A stretch of 57,337 bases of DNA, from assembly GCF_900109735.1 (NCBI RefSeq), contig NZ_FOAS01000021.1:1-57337 (forward strand), given 5' to 3'. Source of the stretch: Atopomonas hussainii. Its GTDB lineage: Bacteria; Pseudomonadota; Gammaproteobacteria; Pseudomonadales; Pseudomonadaceae. Positions within the stretch are counted from its first letter, which is position 1. Each line of letters begins with the position of its first letter. The position numbers were made by a program, and so were the translations under genes. The notes beneath the pieces were generated by a model. It was not told the origin of the DNA and searched no databases. It saw nothing but the letters and a program-made list of their open reading frames with translations. Positions 46,769 through 56,986 of this stretch are shown here, piece after piece.

Positions 46769-46914
46769 CGCAAAGGCAAAGTAAGGCAATTTTTTACGCA
46801 CTCGCGGAATGATAAGCAAGTCGCTTGCTTGGCGAACGCTCTTAGCGGGCAAACAGTGACAAACCTTGGCAGCTCAGCTGGGCTGGCGCATGCCAAGGTG
46901 GTGCGGGGTTGCGT

Positions 46915-47256
46915 TTAGGCTTTTTTGACGAATTCGCTTTTCAGCTTCATGGCGCCGATGCCGTCGATTTTGCAGTCGATATCGTGGTCGCCATCGCACA
47001 GACGGATGTTTTTCACTTTAGTGCCGACCTTAACCACCAGCGAGCTGCCTTTGACCTTGAGGTCTTTAATCACGGTCACGGTGTCGCCGTCGGCCAGCAG
47101 ATTGCCGACTGAGTCTTTGATCACTCGCTCAGCATCGCTGCTGTTGGTGCTGCCATCGGCATTCCACTCATGGGCGCATTCGGGGCAGATCAGCATCAGG
47201 CCGTCTTCGTAGGTGTAGGGCGATTCGCACTTCGGGCAGGCAGGCAGTTGACTCAT
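46915..47256 (-). CDS. PhnA/YjdM-family zinc-ribbon protein
   Basis: The start at ATG 47254-47256 ([16 protein letters not shown]) gives 113 residues. The N-terminal zinc ribbon has CPKC and CPEC pairs, followed by the PhnA barrel ([22 protein letters not shown]). The family was once linked to phosphonate use, but most members have no known function. It is monocistronic here. The 214 bases between it and phoH hold no other gene that I can see. Confidence 0.88.
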   Translation of the reverse strand: MSQLPACPKCESPYTYEDGLMLICPECAHEWNADGSTNSSDAERVIKDSVGNLLADGDTVTVIKDLKVKGSSLVVKVGTKVKNIRLCDGDHDIDCKIDGIGAMKLKSEFVKKA

Positions 47257-47470
47257 GGTGGCTAGCTTAAAAAATGGCGGGCACATAGTTTAAAGCAGCC
47301 CAGCGCCGATGGGGTAAATCATCGCTGTGGCGAAATTTTTGCCGGTGAAATAACAATTTTGTCTTAGTGCTGACACAGTTTTTGCGCTAAAGGTTAATTA
47401 AGCGCGGAGCAATTCGGGGGGCGAAGCGCACCGCGCCGACCGACCATTCATTGGCAAAGGGGAATGCTCT

Positions 47471-48859
47471 ATGGCCGCACGCGGACGCACGCCGACTCAG
47501 CCCACCTGTTACGTTCTCGACACCAATGTTCTGATTCACGATCCCAATGCTTTGCTGAATTTTCAGGAGCACCGTGTGGTGCTGCCGATGACCGTGCTGG
47601 AGGAACTCGATCAGCTAAAAAGCGGTAAACACAGCGTGGCTGCCGAATGCCGGCAAGCCATTCGCTTGATCGATAAAGTGCTCGGCGATGCCACGCCCGA
47701 GCAAGTGGAAGAAGGCGTGCCGATTATTCGCGATAAGTCAGGCCCCAGCGGCAGCTTGTCGATTCTGATGAATAAACGTGCCGAGCCCATCACCTACCTG
47801 CCAGAAAACCTTAACGACAACAAAATCATCAACCAGCTGGTCGAGTTAAAAAGCCGTCGCCCCGGCGGGCGGGTGGTGCTGGTCAGTAAAGACATCAATA
47901 TGCGCCTGAAAGCGCGTGCCTGCGGGGTGGATGCCGAGGACTACCACACCGACCAGTTGGTCGACGACATCGACCTGCTGCCTAGTGGTTATCACAACGT
48001 CGACGGCAGTTTTTGGGATCGTGTGCATAAGGTGGAAACCGAACAAGGCACCGGGCGCACGTGGCATCGCGTGCAGCTGACCGATAATTTGCCCTCGGTG
48101 AATATCAACGAGTTCATCATCGATGAGCAGGGGTTTGTTGGCTGGGTTAAAGAAGTCGACGGCAAGAACCTGCGTTTGCTCGACTTACACAAAGAGCCTT
48201 TGCTGCACCAAGAGGCGTGGGGGTTAAAGCCGCGCGATATTTATCAAGCCTTGGCGCTGTATAGCCTGCTCGACCCGGATATTCACTTGGTGAACCTCAC
48301 TGGTGCGGCAGGTTCGGGGAAAACCATTCTGGCTCTGGCCGCCGCCATTGAGCAGACCATGGTGGATAAGCGTTACCGGCGCATAATTGCCACCCGCAGC
48401 ACGCAAGGACTGGATGCCGATATCGGCTTTTTGCCCGGCACCGAGGCGGAGAAAATGGAGCCGTGGCTCGGCGCCATTACCGATAACCTCGAAGCCCTGC
48501 ATATGGATGACGAAAGCACCCACGGCAGTGTGGACTACATCCTCAGCAAGGTGCCGATGCAGTTCAAATCGCTGAATTACATTCGTGGGCGCAGCTTTCA
48601 GCAGAGCTTTATCTTGATTGATGAATGCCAAAACTTAACCCCGCATCAAATCAAAACCATCATCACTCGGGCCGGTAACGGCACCAAAGTGGTCTGTTTG
48701 GGCAACTTGGCGCAGATCGATACGCCGTATTTGTCGGCGCCTAGCTCCGGCTTGACCTACCTCACCGAGCGCTTTAAAGACTTCCCCTTTGGCGCGCATA
48801 TTCACCTGCAAGGGGTGCCACGTTCGCCGTTAGCGGAATTTGCCGAAGCCAACCTGTAA
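47471..48859 (+). CDS. PIN-PhoH family ATPase (PhoH2-type)
   Basis: The 462-residue protein has an N-terminal PIN nuclease-like domain (about 10-140), starting YVLDTNVLIHDPNAL with conserved acidic residues. A C-terminal PhoH ATPase domain has Walker A GAAGSGKTILA and Walker B ILIDECQNLTPHQ. PhoH2 proteins of this shape act as RNA helicases and ribonucleases in other bacteria. It is followed by a strong terminator and precedes moaC. Confidence 0.9.
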   Translation: MAARGRTPTQPTCYVLDTNVLIHDPNALLNFQEHRVVLPMTVLEELDQLKSGKHSVAAECRQAIRLIDKVLGDATPEQVEEGVPIIRDKSGPSGSLSILMNKRAEPITYLPENLNDNKIINQLVELKSRRPGGRVVLVSKDINMRLKARACGVDAEDYHTDQLVDDIDLLPSGYHNVDGSFWDRVHKVETEQGTGRTWHRVQLTDNLPSVNINEFIIDEQGFVGWVKEVDGKNLRLLDLHKEPLLHQEAWGLKPRDIYQALALYSLLDPDIHLVNLTGAAGSGKTILALAAAIEQTMVDKRYRRIIATRSTQGLDADIGFLPGTEAEKMEPWLGAITDNLEALHMDDESTHGSVDYILSKVPMQFKSLNYIRGRSFQQSFILIDECQNLTPHQIKTIITRAGNGTKVVCLGNLAQIDTPYLSAPSSGLTYLTERFKDFPFGAHIHLQGVPRSPLAEFAEANL

Positions 48860-48873
48860 CGCGCAGCCTAACC

Positions 48874-48907
48874 AACGCCACGCCCTGTAAAGCGCGTGGC
48901 GTTTTTT
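48874..48907 (+). terminator. Rho-independent terminator after phoH
   Basis: A 10-bp stem (AACGCCACGC with GCGTGGCGTT) around a short loop ends in a run of T, 15 bases after the PhoH stop. It isolates phoH from moaC. Confidence 0.85.
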
Positions 48908-48986
48908 ATTCGCGCTTGCTCTGCGTCAGCTTTGCGCGCGCCACTGTGGTTACAATGCCGGTATGTTTGTTTAAGGAGGGCGCTAC

Positions 48987-49469
48987 GTGCTCAGTCATAT
49001 CGACGCGCAAGGCCAAGCGCGCATGGTGGATGTCACCGAGAAAGCCGTTACCCAACGTAGTGCCACCGCTGAAGCCTGGGTGCGCATGCTGCCGACCACC
49101 TTGCAGCTGATCCAGCAAGGCGGCCACCCCAAAGGTGATGTGCTCGCCGTGGCGCGAATCGCCGGTATTCAAGCGGCTAAGCGCACGCCGGACTTAATCC
49201 CCTTGTGCCATCCGCTGATGCTCACTTCGGTAAAGGTCGAGCTAACGCCGAGTGGTGCCGACCGCGTGCATATTCAAGCCACTTGCAAGCTAGCTGGGCA
49301 AACCGGCGTGGAGATGGAAGCGCTCACCGCCGCCAGCGTGGCAGCGTTGACCCTGTATGACATGTGCAAAGCGGTGGATAAAGGCATGTTGATCGAACAA
49401 GTGCGCTTGCTAGAAAAGAGCGGCGGCAAAAGCGGCCACTACCGCGCCGAGGAGGTTAGCGATGCTTAA
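48987..49469 (+). CDS. moaC: cyclic pyranopterin monophosphate synthase MoaC
   Basis: The 160-residue protein starts at GTG 48987 after AAGGAGG. MoaC motifs are present: [53 protein letters not shown] and CKAVDKGM. It makes cyclic pyranopterin monophosphate from the MoaA product in molybdenum-cofactor synthesis. Its stop overlaps the moaD start by 8 bases. Confidence 0.96.
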   Translation: MLSHIDAQGQARMVDVTEKAVTQRSATAEAWVRMLPTTLQLIQQGGHPKGDVLAVARIAGIQAAKRTPDLIPLCHPLMLTSVKVELTPSGADRVHIQATCKLAGQTGVEMEALTAASVAALTLYDMCKAVDKGMLIEQVRLLEKSGGKSGHYRAEEVSDA

Positions 49470-49710
49470 CGTGAAATACTTTGCCCGCTACCGCGAAACA
49501 CTAGGCAGCGACGGCGAGCAACTGCCGTGGCAAACCGAATGGCAAACCCTAGCCGACGTGCGCGATGCCTTGCTGGCGCGTGGCGGTGCTTGGCAGGTGC
49601 TGGCAGAAAGCAGCCTGATGTGCGCGGTGAACCAAGAGCTGGTATCGCTTGAGACCAGCTGCGCCGATGGCGATGAGGTGGCGTTCTTTCCCACTGTGAC
49701 CGGTGGTTAG
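49462..49710 (+). CDS. moaD: molybdopterin synthase small subunit MoaD
   Basis: The 82-residue ubiquitin-like protein ends in TVTGG; the C-terminal Gly-Gly carries the thiocarboxylate sulfur donated to precursor Z. It is coupled to moaC. The large subunit gene moaE, usually next, is not here; a terminator follows instead. Confidence 0.93.
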   Translation: MLNVKYFARYRETLGSDGEQLPWQTEWQTLADVRDALLARGGAWQVLAESSLMCAVNQELVSLETSCADGDEVAFFPTVTGG

Positions 49711-49718
49711 GCATTAAC

Positions 49719-49750
49719 ACAACAAAGGGGCCAATCAGCCCCTTTGTTGT
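49719..49750. terminator. bidirectional terminator between moaD and the convergent RND gene
   Basis: A perfect 12-bp stem (ACAACAAAGGGG with CCCCTTTGTTGT) around 8 bases has T-rich flanks on one side and A-rich flanks on the other. It can serve both the moaC-moaD transcript and the efflux gene on the opposite strand. Confidence 0.8.
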
Positions 49751-49760
49751 ATGTGGCGGC

Positions 49761-52700
49761 TTACGCCGTTTGTAGCTGCGGTTTAATGCCGTGGAACAGG
49801 GTGAACAGCACCGGCACCACCACGAGGGTGAGTATGGTTGCGGCCGCGAGGCCGAACATGATGACCACGGCCATGCTCTGGAAGAAGGCATCGCCAAGCA
49901 GCGGTGCCATACCGAGGATGGTGGTCAGTGCGGCCATGGAGACGGGGCGCACGCGGCTGACGGCGGCATCCACCACGCAATCGAACGGGTCTTTACCGCT
50001 CGCCAGTTGCAGGTTGATTTCATCCACCAGCACGATGCCGTTTTTAATCAGCATGCCCGACAGGCTTAAGAAGCCCAGTAGCGCCATAAAGCCGAAGGGA
50101 ATGCCGGTGAGCAAGAAGCCGGCGGTGACGCCGATGATGGCCAGTGGCACGGTAATCCAGATCACGCTGGCCTGACGGAACGAGTCAAACAGCAGCACGG
50201 TGATAATGAACATCACCAAGAAGCCCAGCGGTAACGCGCCGAAAACGGCGGTCTGAGCTTTCTGCGAGTTTTCCAGTTCGCCACCCCATTCAAAGGTGTA
50301 GCCGGCGGGCAGCTCGATGGCTTCAATCTGCTGTTGCACGCGAGCCATCATCTGGGGGGCGGTTTGCCCGCTAATGATGCTCGGGTCGGCCATCACGGTT
50401 AACGTGCGGTGGCGATTGCGGCGCATTACCAGGGGGTCTTCCCATTCGGTGACAAACTGGCTGACCACCTGGCTAACTGGAATATAGGCGCGTAGTGCCG
50501 GGCTCCAGACTTGCAGGTTGTTCATCTGGCTGGCATCTAAGCGCTCACCAGCCGGTGGGCGGGTGATGATGGGCAACATGCGGGTGCCATCGCGGTACAG
50601 GCCGACCTGCATGCCGGAGAAATTGGTCAGCAGTACCTGATCCAGCTCCGACTTGTTGATGCCGGTCGAGCGTGCCTGTGCTTCATCCAGCTGGGGGCGG
50701 ATGACCTTAGTGCGATTGCGCCAATCATGCATAACCCCAGTAGCCACAATGTCGTTGTGCAGAATCTGCTGCGCTTGGTAGCCCAATTGGCGCAGCACCG
50801 CCGGGTCGGCGCCGCTAAAGCGGGCCTCGATCTTAGCGCCGCCGCCGGGGCCAAGCATCAGCTGGCGGAACTTCAGGGTGATGTTGGGCAGTGCCTCGGG
50901 CAATTGCTGATCCAGAGCGTCGATCAGCGGCAGAATATCCTCCTGACGATGGGTGCGGATCAGCACTTGGGCGTAGTTGGCGTAGGTTTTTTCCGGGTCG
51001 TAGGTGAGGATAAAGCGCATCGCGCCCCGGCCAATGGTGCTCACTGCACGGTCGACGCGTGGGTCGGCGAGAATGATTTTCTCGGCGGCTTCGACGGCGG
51101 CTTCTGTGTCGCGGATGTCGGTGCCTTGTGGCAGCCAGATATCGGCGAAGAACATCGGCGTGTTGGACGGCGGGAAGAAGCTCTGCCGTACCATGCCGAA
51201 CCCAGCAATGGCGACGACCAGTAAGCCGGCCAGTAACAGCAACGTAGCCGCGCGGTAACGCATGCAGAAATCCAGCAGCTTGCGATACAGAACGAAAATC
51301 ACCCCTTTATACGGGTCATTGTCGGCGCTTTCGCCATTGGCGATTTGCTCTTTAAACAACAAGGCGCAGAAGAACGGGGTAATGGTGATGGCCGTTACCC
51401 AGCTGAGCATCAGTGAGATCAGCAGCACCTGGAACAACGAATAGCAGTATTCGCCGGTGGCATCGCTGGATAGACCAATAGGCGCAAAGGCCAATACGGC
51501 AATCACGGTGGCGCCGAGCAGCGGCATGGCGGTTTGTTTGACGATGGCGTTGGCCGCTTGCAGCTTGCTTTGCCCGCGCTGCAGGCCAACCAAGATGCCT
51601 TCGACCACCACAATGGCGTTGTCCACCAACATCCCCAAGGCAATCACCAGAGCGCCGAGAGAAATGCGCTGCAGTTCGATGCCCCACAGCTTCATAAAGA
51701 CGAAACTGCCAAGCACTGTCAGGGCGAGAATCAGACCGATCAACAAGCCACTGCGTGCGCCCATGAAGATCAGCAAGATGCCGACCACGATCACCACCGA
51801 GGCGAGGAAGTTGAGCACGAAGCTCTGTACCGAAGCATCCACCTCGACGGCCTGGTTATAGAAGGTGTCGATGTGCATGCCCGCAGGGCGTTCGCCATCC
51901 AGCTCGGCTAAGCGGGCGAGTACTGCATGCCCGGCATTCACCACGTTGACTTTAGGGGCAAACGATACGCCTAGAGCTAAGGCGCGCTCGCCGTTGTAGC
52001 GGTACAAGTTGCTGGGTATTTCGGCAAAGCCGCGGCGAATGGTGGCGATATCGCCGAGATAGATCAGTTGGGTGGCGCCCGGTTCGCTGATCAGCACCCG
52101 CTCTAGCTCGGCCACTTGGCTAAATTCGCCCGTTGGGTGCAGGCGGATATATTCGCTACCGACTCGCACGCTACCGGCATTGGAGACCACGTTCTGGCTT
52201 TGCAAAATGCCAAACACTTGGTCGGGAGCGATGCCTAGGGCGGTCATCTTGGTGCGCGAGATTTCGATCTGCACTTCTTCTTGCAGCGTGCCGTTGAGCG
52301 CCACTTTGCCCACGCCGGGTACCAGCACCAGCTCGCGGCGCAGTAAGTCGGCAAAATCGCGTAGCTCTTGGTAGCTATAGCCCGGACCGGAGATGTTTAA
52401 CCAGACACCGAATACATCGCCGAAATCATCGTTGACCACCGGGGCTTTTACTCCCGGTGGCAGGCGTGGGGTGAGGTCGTTGACCTTGCGCCGCAGCTCG
52501 TCCCAGATTTGCGGCAGATCATCGGGGCCGTAGGTGCTTTGAATATCGACGGTGATCTGACTCAAACCATTACTGGAGATGGAGCGGATCTTGTCGATAT
52601 AGGGCAGCTGCTGGATGGCGTTCTCCAGCGGGTAGGTGACTTCCTCTTCGACCTGTTGTGGCGAAGCGCCGGGGTATTGCGCGGTGACAATGGCGGTTTT

Positions 52701-52829
52701 GATGGTGAAGGCGGGGTCTTCAAGACGGCCGAGCTCTAAGAACGCGATCATGCCGCCAATGCCTAACAACAAAGTCACCAACCAACTGGTGACTTTGTGC
52801 TCGATAAAGTAGCCAGCGAGATTATTCAT
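49761..52829 (-). CDS. RND-family efflux transporter permease (second pump)
   Basis: The start at ATG 52827-52829 (MNNLAGYFIEHKVTSWL) overlaps the adaptor stop by one base and gives 1022 residues. The usual twelve-helix RND layout has the TM4 motif LGMLVDNAIVVVEG, with the second relay Asp replaced by Asn. The TM10 region LSGMLIKNGIVLVDEIN keeps the relay-type lysine. The substrate is unknown. No outer-membrane channel or regulator gene is in the operon. Confidence 0.93.
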   Translation of the reverse strand: MNNLAGYFIEHKVTSWLVTLLLGIGGMIAFLELGRLEDPAFTIKTAIVTAQYPGASPQQVEEEVTYPLENAIQQLPYIDKIRSISSNGLSQITVDIQSTYGPDDLPQIWDELRRKVNDLTPRLPPGVKAPVVNDDFGDVFGVWLNISGPGYSYQELRDFADLLRRELVLVPGVGKVALNGTLQEEVQIEISRTKMTALGIAPDQVFGILQSQNVVSNAGSVRVGSEYIRLHPTGEFSQVAELERVLISEPGATQLIYLGDIATIRRGFAEIPSNLYRYNGERALALGVSFAPKVNVVNAGHAVLARLAELDGERPAGMHIDTFYNQAVEVDASVQSFVLNFLASVVIVVGILLIFMGARSGLLIGLILALTVLGSFVFMKLWGIELQRISLGALVIALGMLVDNAIVVVEGILVGLQRGQSKLQAANAIVKQTAMPLLGATVIAVLAFAPIGLSSDATGEYCYSLFQVLLISLMLSWVTAITITPFFCALLFKEQIANGESADNDPYKGVIFVLYRKLLDFCMRYRAATLLLLAGLLVVAIAGFGMVRQSFFPPSNTPMFFADIWLPQGTDIRDTEAAVEAAEKIILADPRVDRAVSTIGRGAMRFILTYDPEKTYANYAQVLIRTHRQEDILPLIDALDQQLPEALPNITLKFRQLMLGPGGGAKIEARFSGADPAVLRQLGYQAQQILHNDIVATGVMHDWRNRTKVIRPQLDEAQARSTGINKSELDQVLLTNFSGMQVGLYRDGTRMLPIITRPPAGERLDASQMNNLQVWSPALRAYIPVSQVVSQFVTEWEDPLVMRRNRHRTLTVMADPSIISGQTAPQMMARVQQQIEAIELPAGYTFEWGGELENSQKAQTAVFGALPLGFLVMFIITVLLFDSFRQASVIWITVPLAIIGVTAGFLLTGIPFGFMALLGFLSLSGMLIKNGIVLVDEINLQLASGKDPFDCVVDAAVSRVRPVSMAALTTILGMAPLLGDAFFQSMAVVIMFGLAAATILTLVVVPVLFTLFHGIKPQLQTA

Positions 52830-53920
52830 TACAGCCCCCGCTCGCGAACCCAAGGCTTAACGGCGGCGCCTTCATGCAGTTCGCGGCCGCCAGCGGCAAC
52901 CACCTGCTCGCCAGCACTTAAACCATCGAGGATCTGAATGCCTTCGCCGCTGATGGGGCCAACGGTGACTGGGCGTTGGTTAACGCGCAGCACACCCGCC
53001 GCGTCGGTGCTGGCGACCCACACCACTTGGGTGTCGGCGTCGCTATTGTCGGGGCTGAAGACGGCTTCCACGGGAATCAGCAATGGGGCTTCGCTGTTGT
53101 CGTACAGCTTGGCGAAATCGACGATGACCGTGGCGCTCATGCCGGGCAGGGCGGTGAGGTTGGCTGGCTTCTCGAAACTCACGGTGACTTGATAGGACAG
53201 CGTCTTAGTGTCGGGAATGGTGGAGAACTCTTTGACCACGGAGTCGAGTAGTAAGCCGCCGGCGCTATCTAAACGCACCTGCGGATGGTAGCCACGGCGC
53301 TCGCTGCGCACGCTGGTGAGTAGGTTCTCTGGTACTTGGAAGGTGGCGTCTAAGCGGTTACCTGCTTGGATGGTGGCGATCGGCTGCTTGGCTTGCACAA
53401 CCTGGAAGTTATCTAGGAAGGTGGCGGCGATCACGCCGTCAAACGGGGCGCGCAGGCGCGTGTAGTCGAGCTCCTGCTTAGCCATTTTCAGTGCGGCCTC
53501 AGCGGAATTGAGCTGGGCTTTTTTCTGGTCGTACTCGGCGCGCGAGACCATTTCCCGCTCCACCAGCTTGGCCATGCGTTGGAACTGCGCACGCGCTAAG
53601 TCGTAAGTGGCTTGGCGATCTTTGACTTTGAGGGCGTAATCGGCGGGGTCGAGGGCAGCGATCAAGTCGCCTTTCTTCACCGATTGGCCTTGTAGGACAG
53701 GCAGCTCTTTTAATTCACCACTCACGCGAAACGACAGTTCGGCCTCTTGGGTGGCTTGAATGCGGGCGGGAAACTCGCGCACTAAGCTGTTGCTCAAGTC
53801 GGCCACGCTGATCAGCTTAACCGGGCGCACCACTTCGGCGCTGGGGGGAGCCTCGTCACTGCCGCAGGCAGTCAGTAATAGGGGGAACAGCAAGGCGACG
53901 AGAGGTTGGTAGGTGCGCAT
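52829..53920 (-). CDS. RND efflux periplasmic adaptor lipoprotein
   Basis: The start at ATG 53918-53920 (MRTYQPLVALLFPLLL) follows AGGAG and gives 363 residues with a lipobox (LTAC). Adaptor features follow: the lipoyl half VSGELKELPVLQGQSVKKGD, an alpha-hairpin with LAEAEL-like helices (AEYDQKKAQLNSAEAALKMA) and the second lipoyl half RAPFDGVIAATFLDNFQVV. The gene is translationally coupled to its pump. Confidence 0.93.
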   Translation of the reverse strand: MRTYQPLVALLFPLLLTACGSDEAPPSAEVVRPVKLISVADLSNSLVREFPARIQATQEAELSFRVSGELKELPVLQGQSVKKGDLIAALDPADYALKVKDRQATYDLARAQFQRMAKLVEREMVSRAEYDQKKAQLNSAEAALKMAKQELDYTRLRAPFDGVIAATFLDNFQVVQAKQPIATIQAGNRLDATFQVPENLLTSVRSERRGYHPQVRLDSAGGLLLDSVVKEFSTIPDTKTLSYQVTVSFEKPANLTALPGMSATVIVDFAKLYDNSEAPLLIPVEAVFSPDNSDADTQVVWVASTDAAGVLRVNQRPVTVGPISGEGIQILDGLSAGEQVVAAGGRELHEGAAVKPWVRERGL

Positions 53921-54051
53921 GGTGTCTCCTAGACGGTGGTGAAGGTGGTCTGACCTCTTCCGGGTCGTTGAAAGGGCCACCGGGGGTGTAGCTTAGTTAG
54001 TTGTTGGTTGTGCTGCTGCCAGATCATGTGTGTGTTTGTGTCGTTGAAAAG

Positions 54052-54079
54052 CAACAGCCCGGTAAGAACCGGGCTGTTG
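54052..54079 (-). terminator. terminator of rhlB
   Basis: CAACAGCCCGGT pairs with ACCGGGCTGTTG over 12 bp with a 4-base loop, and the minus strand then runs into CTTTTC. It lies 5 bases past the rhlB stop. Confidence 0.85.
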
Positions 54080-54083
54080 GGGG

Positions 54084-55490
54084 TTAGGAGCGCTGACGGG
54101 GGACGTCGGCGAGTAGCTCCGCCGGCGGCATCTCGCAGGGTAGGCTGCGGCCGAGTTTTTCCCAGATCGGCTCTAGGGCAAAGCTGGAGTCTTCGTCGGC
54201 AAAGCTGATTGAGGTGCCGGTGGTGCCAGCACGGCCAGTTCGGCCGATGCGGTGCACGTAGTCATCGGGCACTTCGGGCAGGGTGTAGTTGATCACGTGG
54301 CTGACGCCATCCACGTGAATGCCGCGGCCGGCGACGTCGGTGGCCACGAGCACGCGAATCTTGCCTTCGCGGAAGCCTTCCAGCACGCGGATGCGTTTTT
54401 GCTGCGGTACGTCGCCAGACATCTGCGCCACGCTGATGCCGTCTTTGCGCAGGCGCTCTTCGATGCGGCTGACTTCCACCTTGCGGTTGGCAAACACCAT
54501 GACCCGTTCCCAGTTGTTCTGGCTGACCAGGTTGTACAGCAGGGTGTATTTGTCTTGGCGGCTGACCATGTAGACGTGTTGCTCAACGGTATCGCTGGCG
54601 ACGTTTTCCGGCTCGATTTCGACGATCTGCGGGTTAACCGTCCACTGCTCGGCGAGGTTCATCACGTCATCGGTGAAGGTGGCGGAGAAGAACAGGGTCT
54701 GCCGCTCGCCCTTAAACGGAGTCTGACGCACGATTTTACGCACGTCAGGAATAAAGCCCATGTCGAGCATGCGGTCGGCTTCGTCGAGCACCAGCACTTC
54801 GACCATATCCAGATGCACGTCGCCGCGCTGGTTGAAGTCCAACAGGCGGCCGGGGGTGGCTACTAAGATGTCGCAGTAACGGGCTTCCAGCTGCTTGCGC
54901 TGACGCTCGAAATCCATGCCGCCGACCATGGCCATCACATTCAGGCCGCAGAAGCGGGTGAGGGCTTCGGCATCTTTAGCAATCTGCATGACCAGCTCGC
55001 GGGTCGGCGCAATGATCAGCGCGCGCGGCTCGCCCATGTAGCGTTCGTCTGGCGGTGGTAATTGCAGCAGCTGAGTAATGGTGGAGACCAAAAACGCCGC
55101 GGTTTTGCCGGTGCCGGTTTGTGCGCGGCCAATGGCGTCGCGGCCTTTTAACGTGTAGCCGAGCACTTGCGCCTGAATCGGCGTGCAGTACTGAAAGCCT
55201 TCGCTATGAATGGCGCGCATCAGCGACAGAGGCAGGTTGAAATCGTGGAAGCGGGTTTTGCCTTCTTCCGCCGCTACTGGGAACTCGTCCAGCGACCATG
55301 GCGCTTCAACGCTACGCTCGGTTTTTGGCTTGCGCTTGCGTGGCTTGCGTTTTTTGCTGGCGCTGTCTGCGTTGCGGTTGTCATTGTCGCTAGCGGCGCG
55401 CGCTGGGTTGGGCGTGGTAGCGGCTGCGGCGGCGCTTGAAGAGGGTTCGCTGGCGTCTTGGCCGATAAATTTTTTCAGTGCTTTAAGCAC
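54084..55490 (-). CDS. rhlB: ATP-dependent RNA helicase RhlB (DEAD-box)
   Basis: The start is set at GTG 55490 so that the protein begins [10 protein letters not shown], resembling Pseudomonas RhlB; a TTG 18 bases upstream would also be in frame. The protein is 468 residues. A basic, Ala/Ser-rich N-terminal extension (about 10-60) precedes the DEAD-box core: [34 protein letters not shown] and the final [10 protein letters not shown]. It unwinds structured mRNA for the RNA degradosome and related decay. Confidence 0.94.
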   Translation of the reverse strand: MLKALKKFIGQDASEPSSSAAAAATTPNPARAASDNDNRNADSASKKRKPRKRKPKTERSVEAPWSLDEFPVAAEEGKTRFHDFNLPLSLMRAIHSEGFQYCTPIQAQVLGYTLKGRDAIGRAQTGTGKTAAFLVSTITQLLQLPPPDERYMGEPRALIIAPTRELVMQIAKDAEALTRFCGLNVMAMVGGMDFERQRKQLEARYCDILVATPGRLLDFNQRGDVHLDMVEVLVLDEADRMLDMGFIPDVRKIVRQTPFKGERQTLFFSATFTDDVMNLAEQWTVNPQIVEIEPENVASDTVEQHVYMVSRQDKYTLLYNLVSQNNWERVMVFANRKVEVSRIEERLRKDGISVAQMSGDVPQQKRIRVLEGFREGKIRVLVATDVAGRGIHVDGVSHVINYTLPEVPDDYVHRIGRTGRAGTTGTSISFADEDSSFALEPIWEKLGRSLPCEMPPAELLADVPRQRS

Positions 55491-55555
55491 GGGCGTCTCG
55501 GTATGCAAAGTGATAGATGGCGGCAGTTTACGGCATTTGCGGCAAAACGCGCAGT

Positions 55556-55585
55556 GTTTAAGCAGTAAGGCTGTGTGTCTGTCAA
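55556..55585 (-). promoter_or_regulatory. sigma-70-like promoter candidate for rhlB
   Basis: On the minus strand TTGACA (55580-55585) and TTAAAC (55556-55561) are 18 bases apart, about 66 bases before the rhlB start. The -35 overlaps the end of the upstream GGDEF gene. Confidence 0.4.
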
Positions 55586-56523
55586 GCGCGGCAAACTTGA
55601 TTGCGGCCGCGCTGCTTGGCGCGGTAGAGGGCGCGGTCGGCGCGGCTGATTAAGCTAATCAGCGAGTCGCCTTGGCGCATCTGCGCCAGCCCAATCGAGG
55701 CCGTAACGCCGGGTAGGGTGCCCATGGGGCAGTGAAACTCGCTGGTTTTCGCTAAACGTTGGCGTAACCGCTGGCCTACTGAGGTCGACTGACGGCTGTT
55801 GAGCTCCGGTAGCAGCACTACAAACTCTTCGCCGCCAAAGCGTGCAATGGCGTCTTTGGGGCGTAGCTCGTGGCGCAGTGTGTCAGCCACCAGCATTAAG
55901 GCGAAGTCGCCGGCGATATGGCCGTGCTGGTCGTTGTAATCCTTAAATAAGTCGACATCGAGAATCAGCAGATTAAGCGGCAGGTTGTCGTACGCACAGC
56001 GGGTGCTTTCGCGCTCGTAAATGTCTTCTAGACGGCGCCGATTGTATAGCCCGGTAAGGCTGTCGATATTGGCGTTTTGCTCGCTAGCGTGCAGTGCTTG
56101 CGTGCTATGCCGCAGCCGTTGGCTGAGTAGGTTAATCAGGTTTAAAGCCAGCTGTGGGTAACTTTTTAGTAGGTTAGGTAAGTGGCTTTGGGTAAGGCGC
56201 AGCAGGGTGCAAGGTCGGCTGGCGGTGACATAAGCACAGGGTTTTTCTTCTTGGAGAAAGCTCAGCTCACCACAGCAGCTGCCGGCTTTTAAGGTGGCGA
56301 TAGGCAACGGCTCGCCGGGGCTTAGGTGCACAAGCAGTTCGCCCTCAAGCAGGATAAACAAGGCGTGGTTGTCCTGCTCGGGGTTTAGCAGGGTTTGCCC
56401 GGCATCGAGCTGAAGGGTTTGCGCTTGATGGCAAAACGCGCGCATAGCCTTTGCCGGTAGACCTTGAAAGAGGTCCGCCTGCTGAAGTTGCGCTAGCAGT
56501 GTCTGCCAGTGGTCGTGCGACAT
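55582..56523 (-). CDS. diguanylate cyclase with N-terminal cyclic-nucleotide-binding-type domain
   Basis: The 313-residue protein has a cNMP-binding/Crp-like beta-roll (about 15-140) with [21 protein letters not shown], then a GGDEF domain with [29 protein letters not shown] and the active signature GGEEF. An RxxD inhibition site (RPKD) lies five residues before the signature. It should make c-di-GMP, be product-inhibited, and respond to a ligand in the N-terminal domain. No membrane segment or signal peptide is seen. It lies between rhlB and the broken carboxylesterase. Confidence 0.9.
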   Translation of the reverse strand: MSHDHWQTLLAQLQQADLFQGLPAKAMRAFCHQAQTLQLDAGQTLLNPEQDNHALFILLEGELLVHLSPGEPLPIATLKAGSCCGELSFLQEEKPCAYVTASRPCTLLRLTQSHLPNLLKSYPQLALNLINLLSQRLRHSTQALHASEQNANIDSLTGLYNRRRLEDIYERESTRCAYDNLPLNLLILDVDLFKDYNDQHGHIAGDFALMLVADTLRHELRPKDAIARFGGEEFVVLLPELNSRQSTSVGQRLRQRLAKTSEFHCPMGTLPGVTASIGLAQMRQGDSLISLISRADRALYRAKQRGRNQVCRA

Positions 56524-56630
56524 AACAATCCTGCGTTGGCTGGCGTTTGGCCATCCGGCAAGACTGGTTCAGGGTGGGGTAATACGCAAATTGCTCGGCG
56601 ACGAACGGTAGCCTTAGACCTGTTGGCCGC

Positions 56631-56986
56631 TCAAGGCAGTCGCTCGCTTAGCCATGTTTGAATCAACTCTAGGCAGCTGGCGGGCACTTCGTGGTAGCCA
56701 GCGTGCTGGTAAGCGGTCAGTGACACGCCCAGCTCGCTCAGCGCTGCACAGGCGTGTTGCCCAAGGCGGAATGGCACTACGTCGTCGCGCTGGCCGTGCA
56801 GATAGAGCAAGGGTGTTTGTGCAAGGTTGGTCGCATTGGCCGGCTCGCCACTGTTGAGTAGATACGTGGAGAGGCCAATCACCCCCGCCAGTGGTTGTTG
56901 CAAGATGCGGTAAGCGCAGTGCAGGGCGACCGCGCCGCCTTGTGAAAAACCCGCCAAGACGATCCGCGAAGGCGCAATGCCGCTAG
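56631..56986 (-). pseudogene. carboxylesterase/phospholipase, 5' half lost to IS insertion
   Basis: The open frame continues from the stop at 56631 through CTAG at 56983-56986, about 118 codons, then enters the IS. It holds the C-terminal half of an estB-type (acyl-protein thioesterase-like) hydrolase: the nucleophile elbow GFSQGG, the Asp in GQRDDVVPFR and the His in GYHEVPA. The family is usually about 220 residues, so roughly 100 N-terminal residues and the normal start are missing. An in-frame TTG at 56957 could start translation but would not restore the fold. It lies upstream of the GGDEF gene on the same strand, so the IS may change that gene's expression. Confidence 0.85.

Noticed and set aside
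46864-46898. 8-bp inverted repeat downstream of the phnA-type gene
   Set aside because: Long loop and no T run, so the terminator call is not supported.
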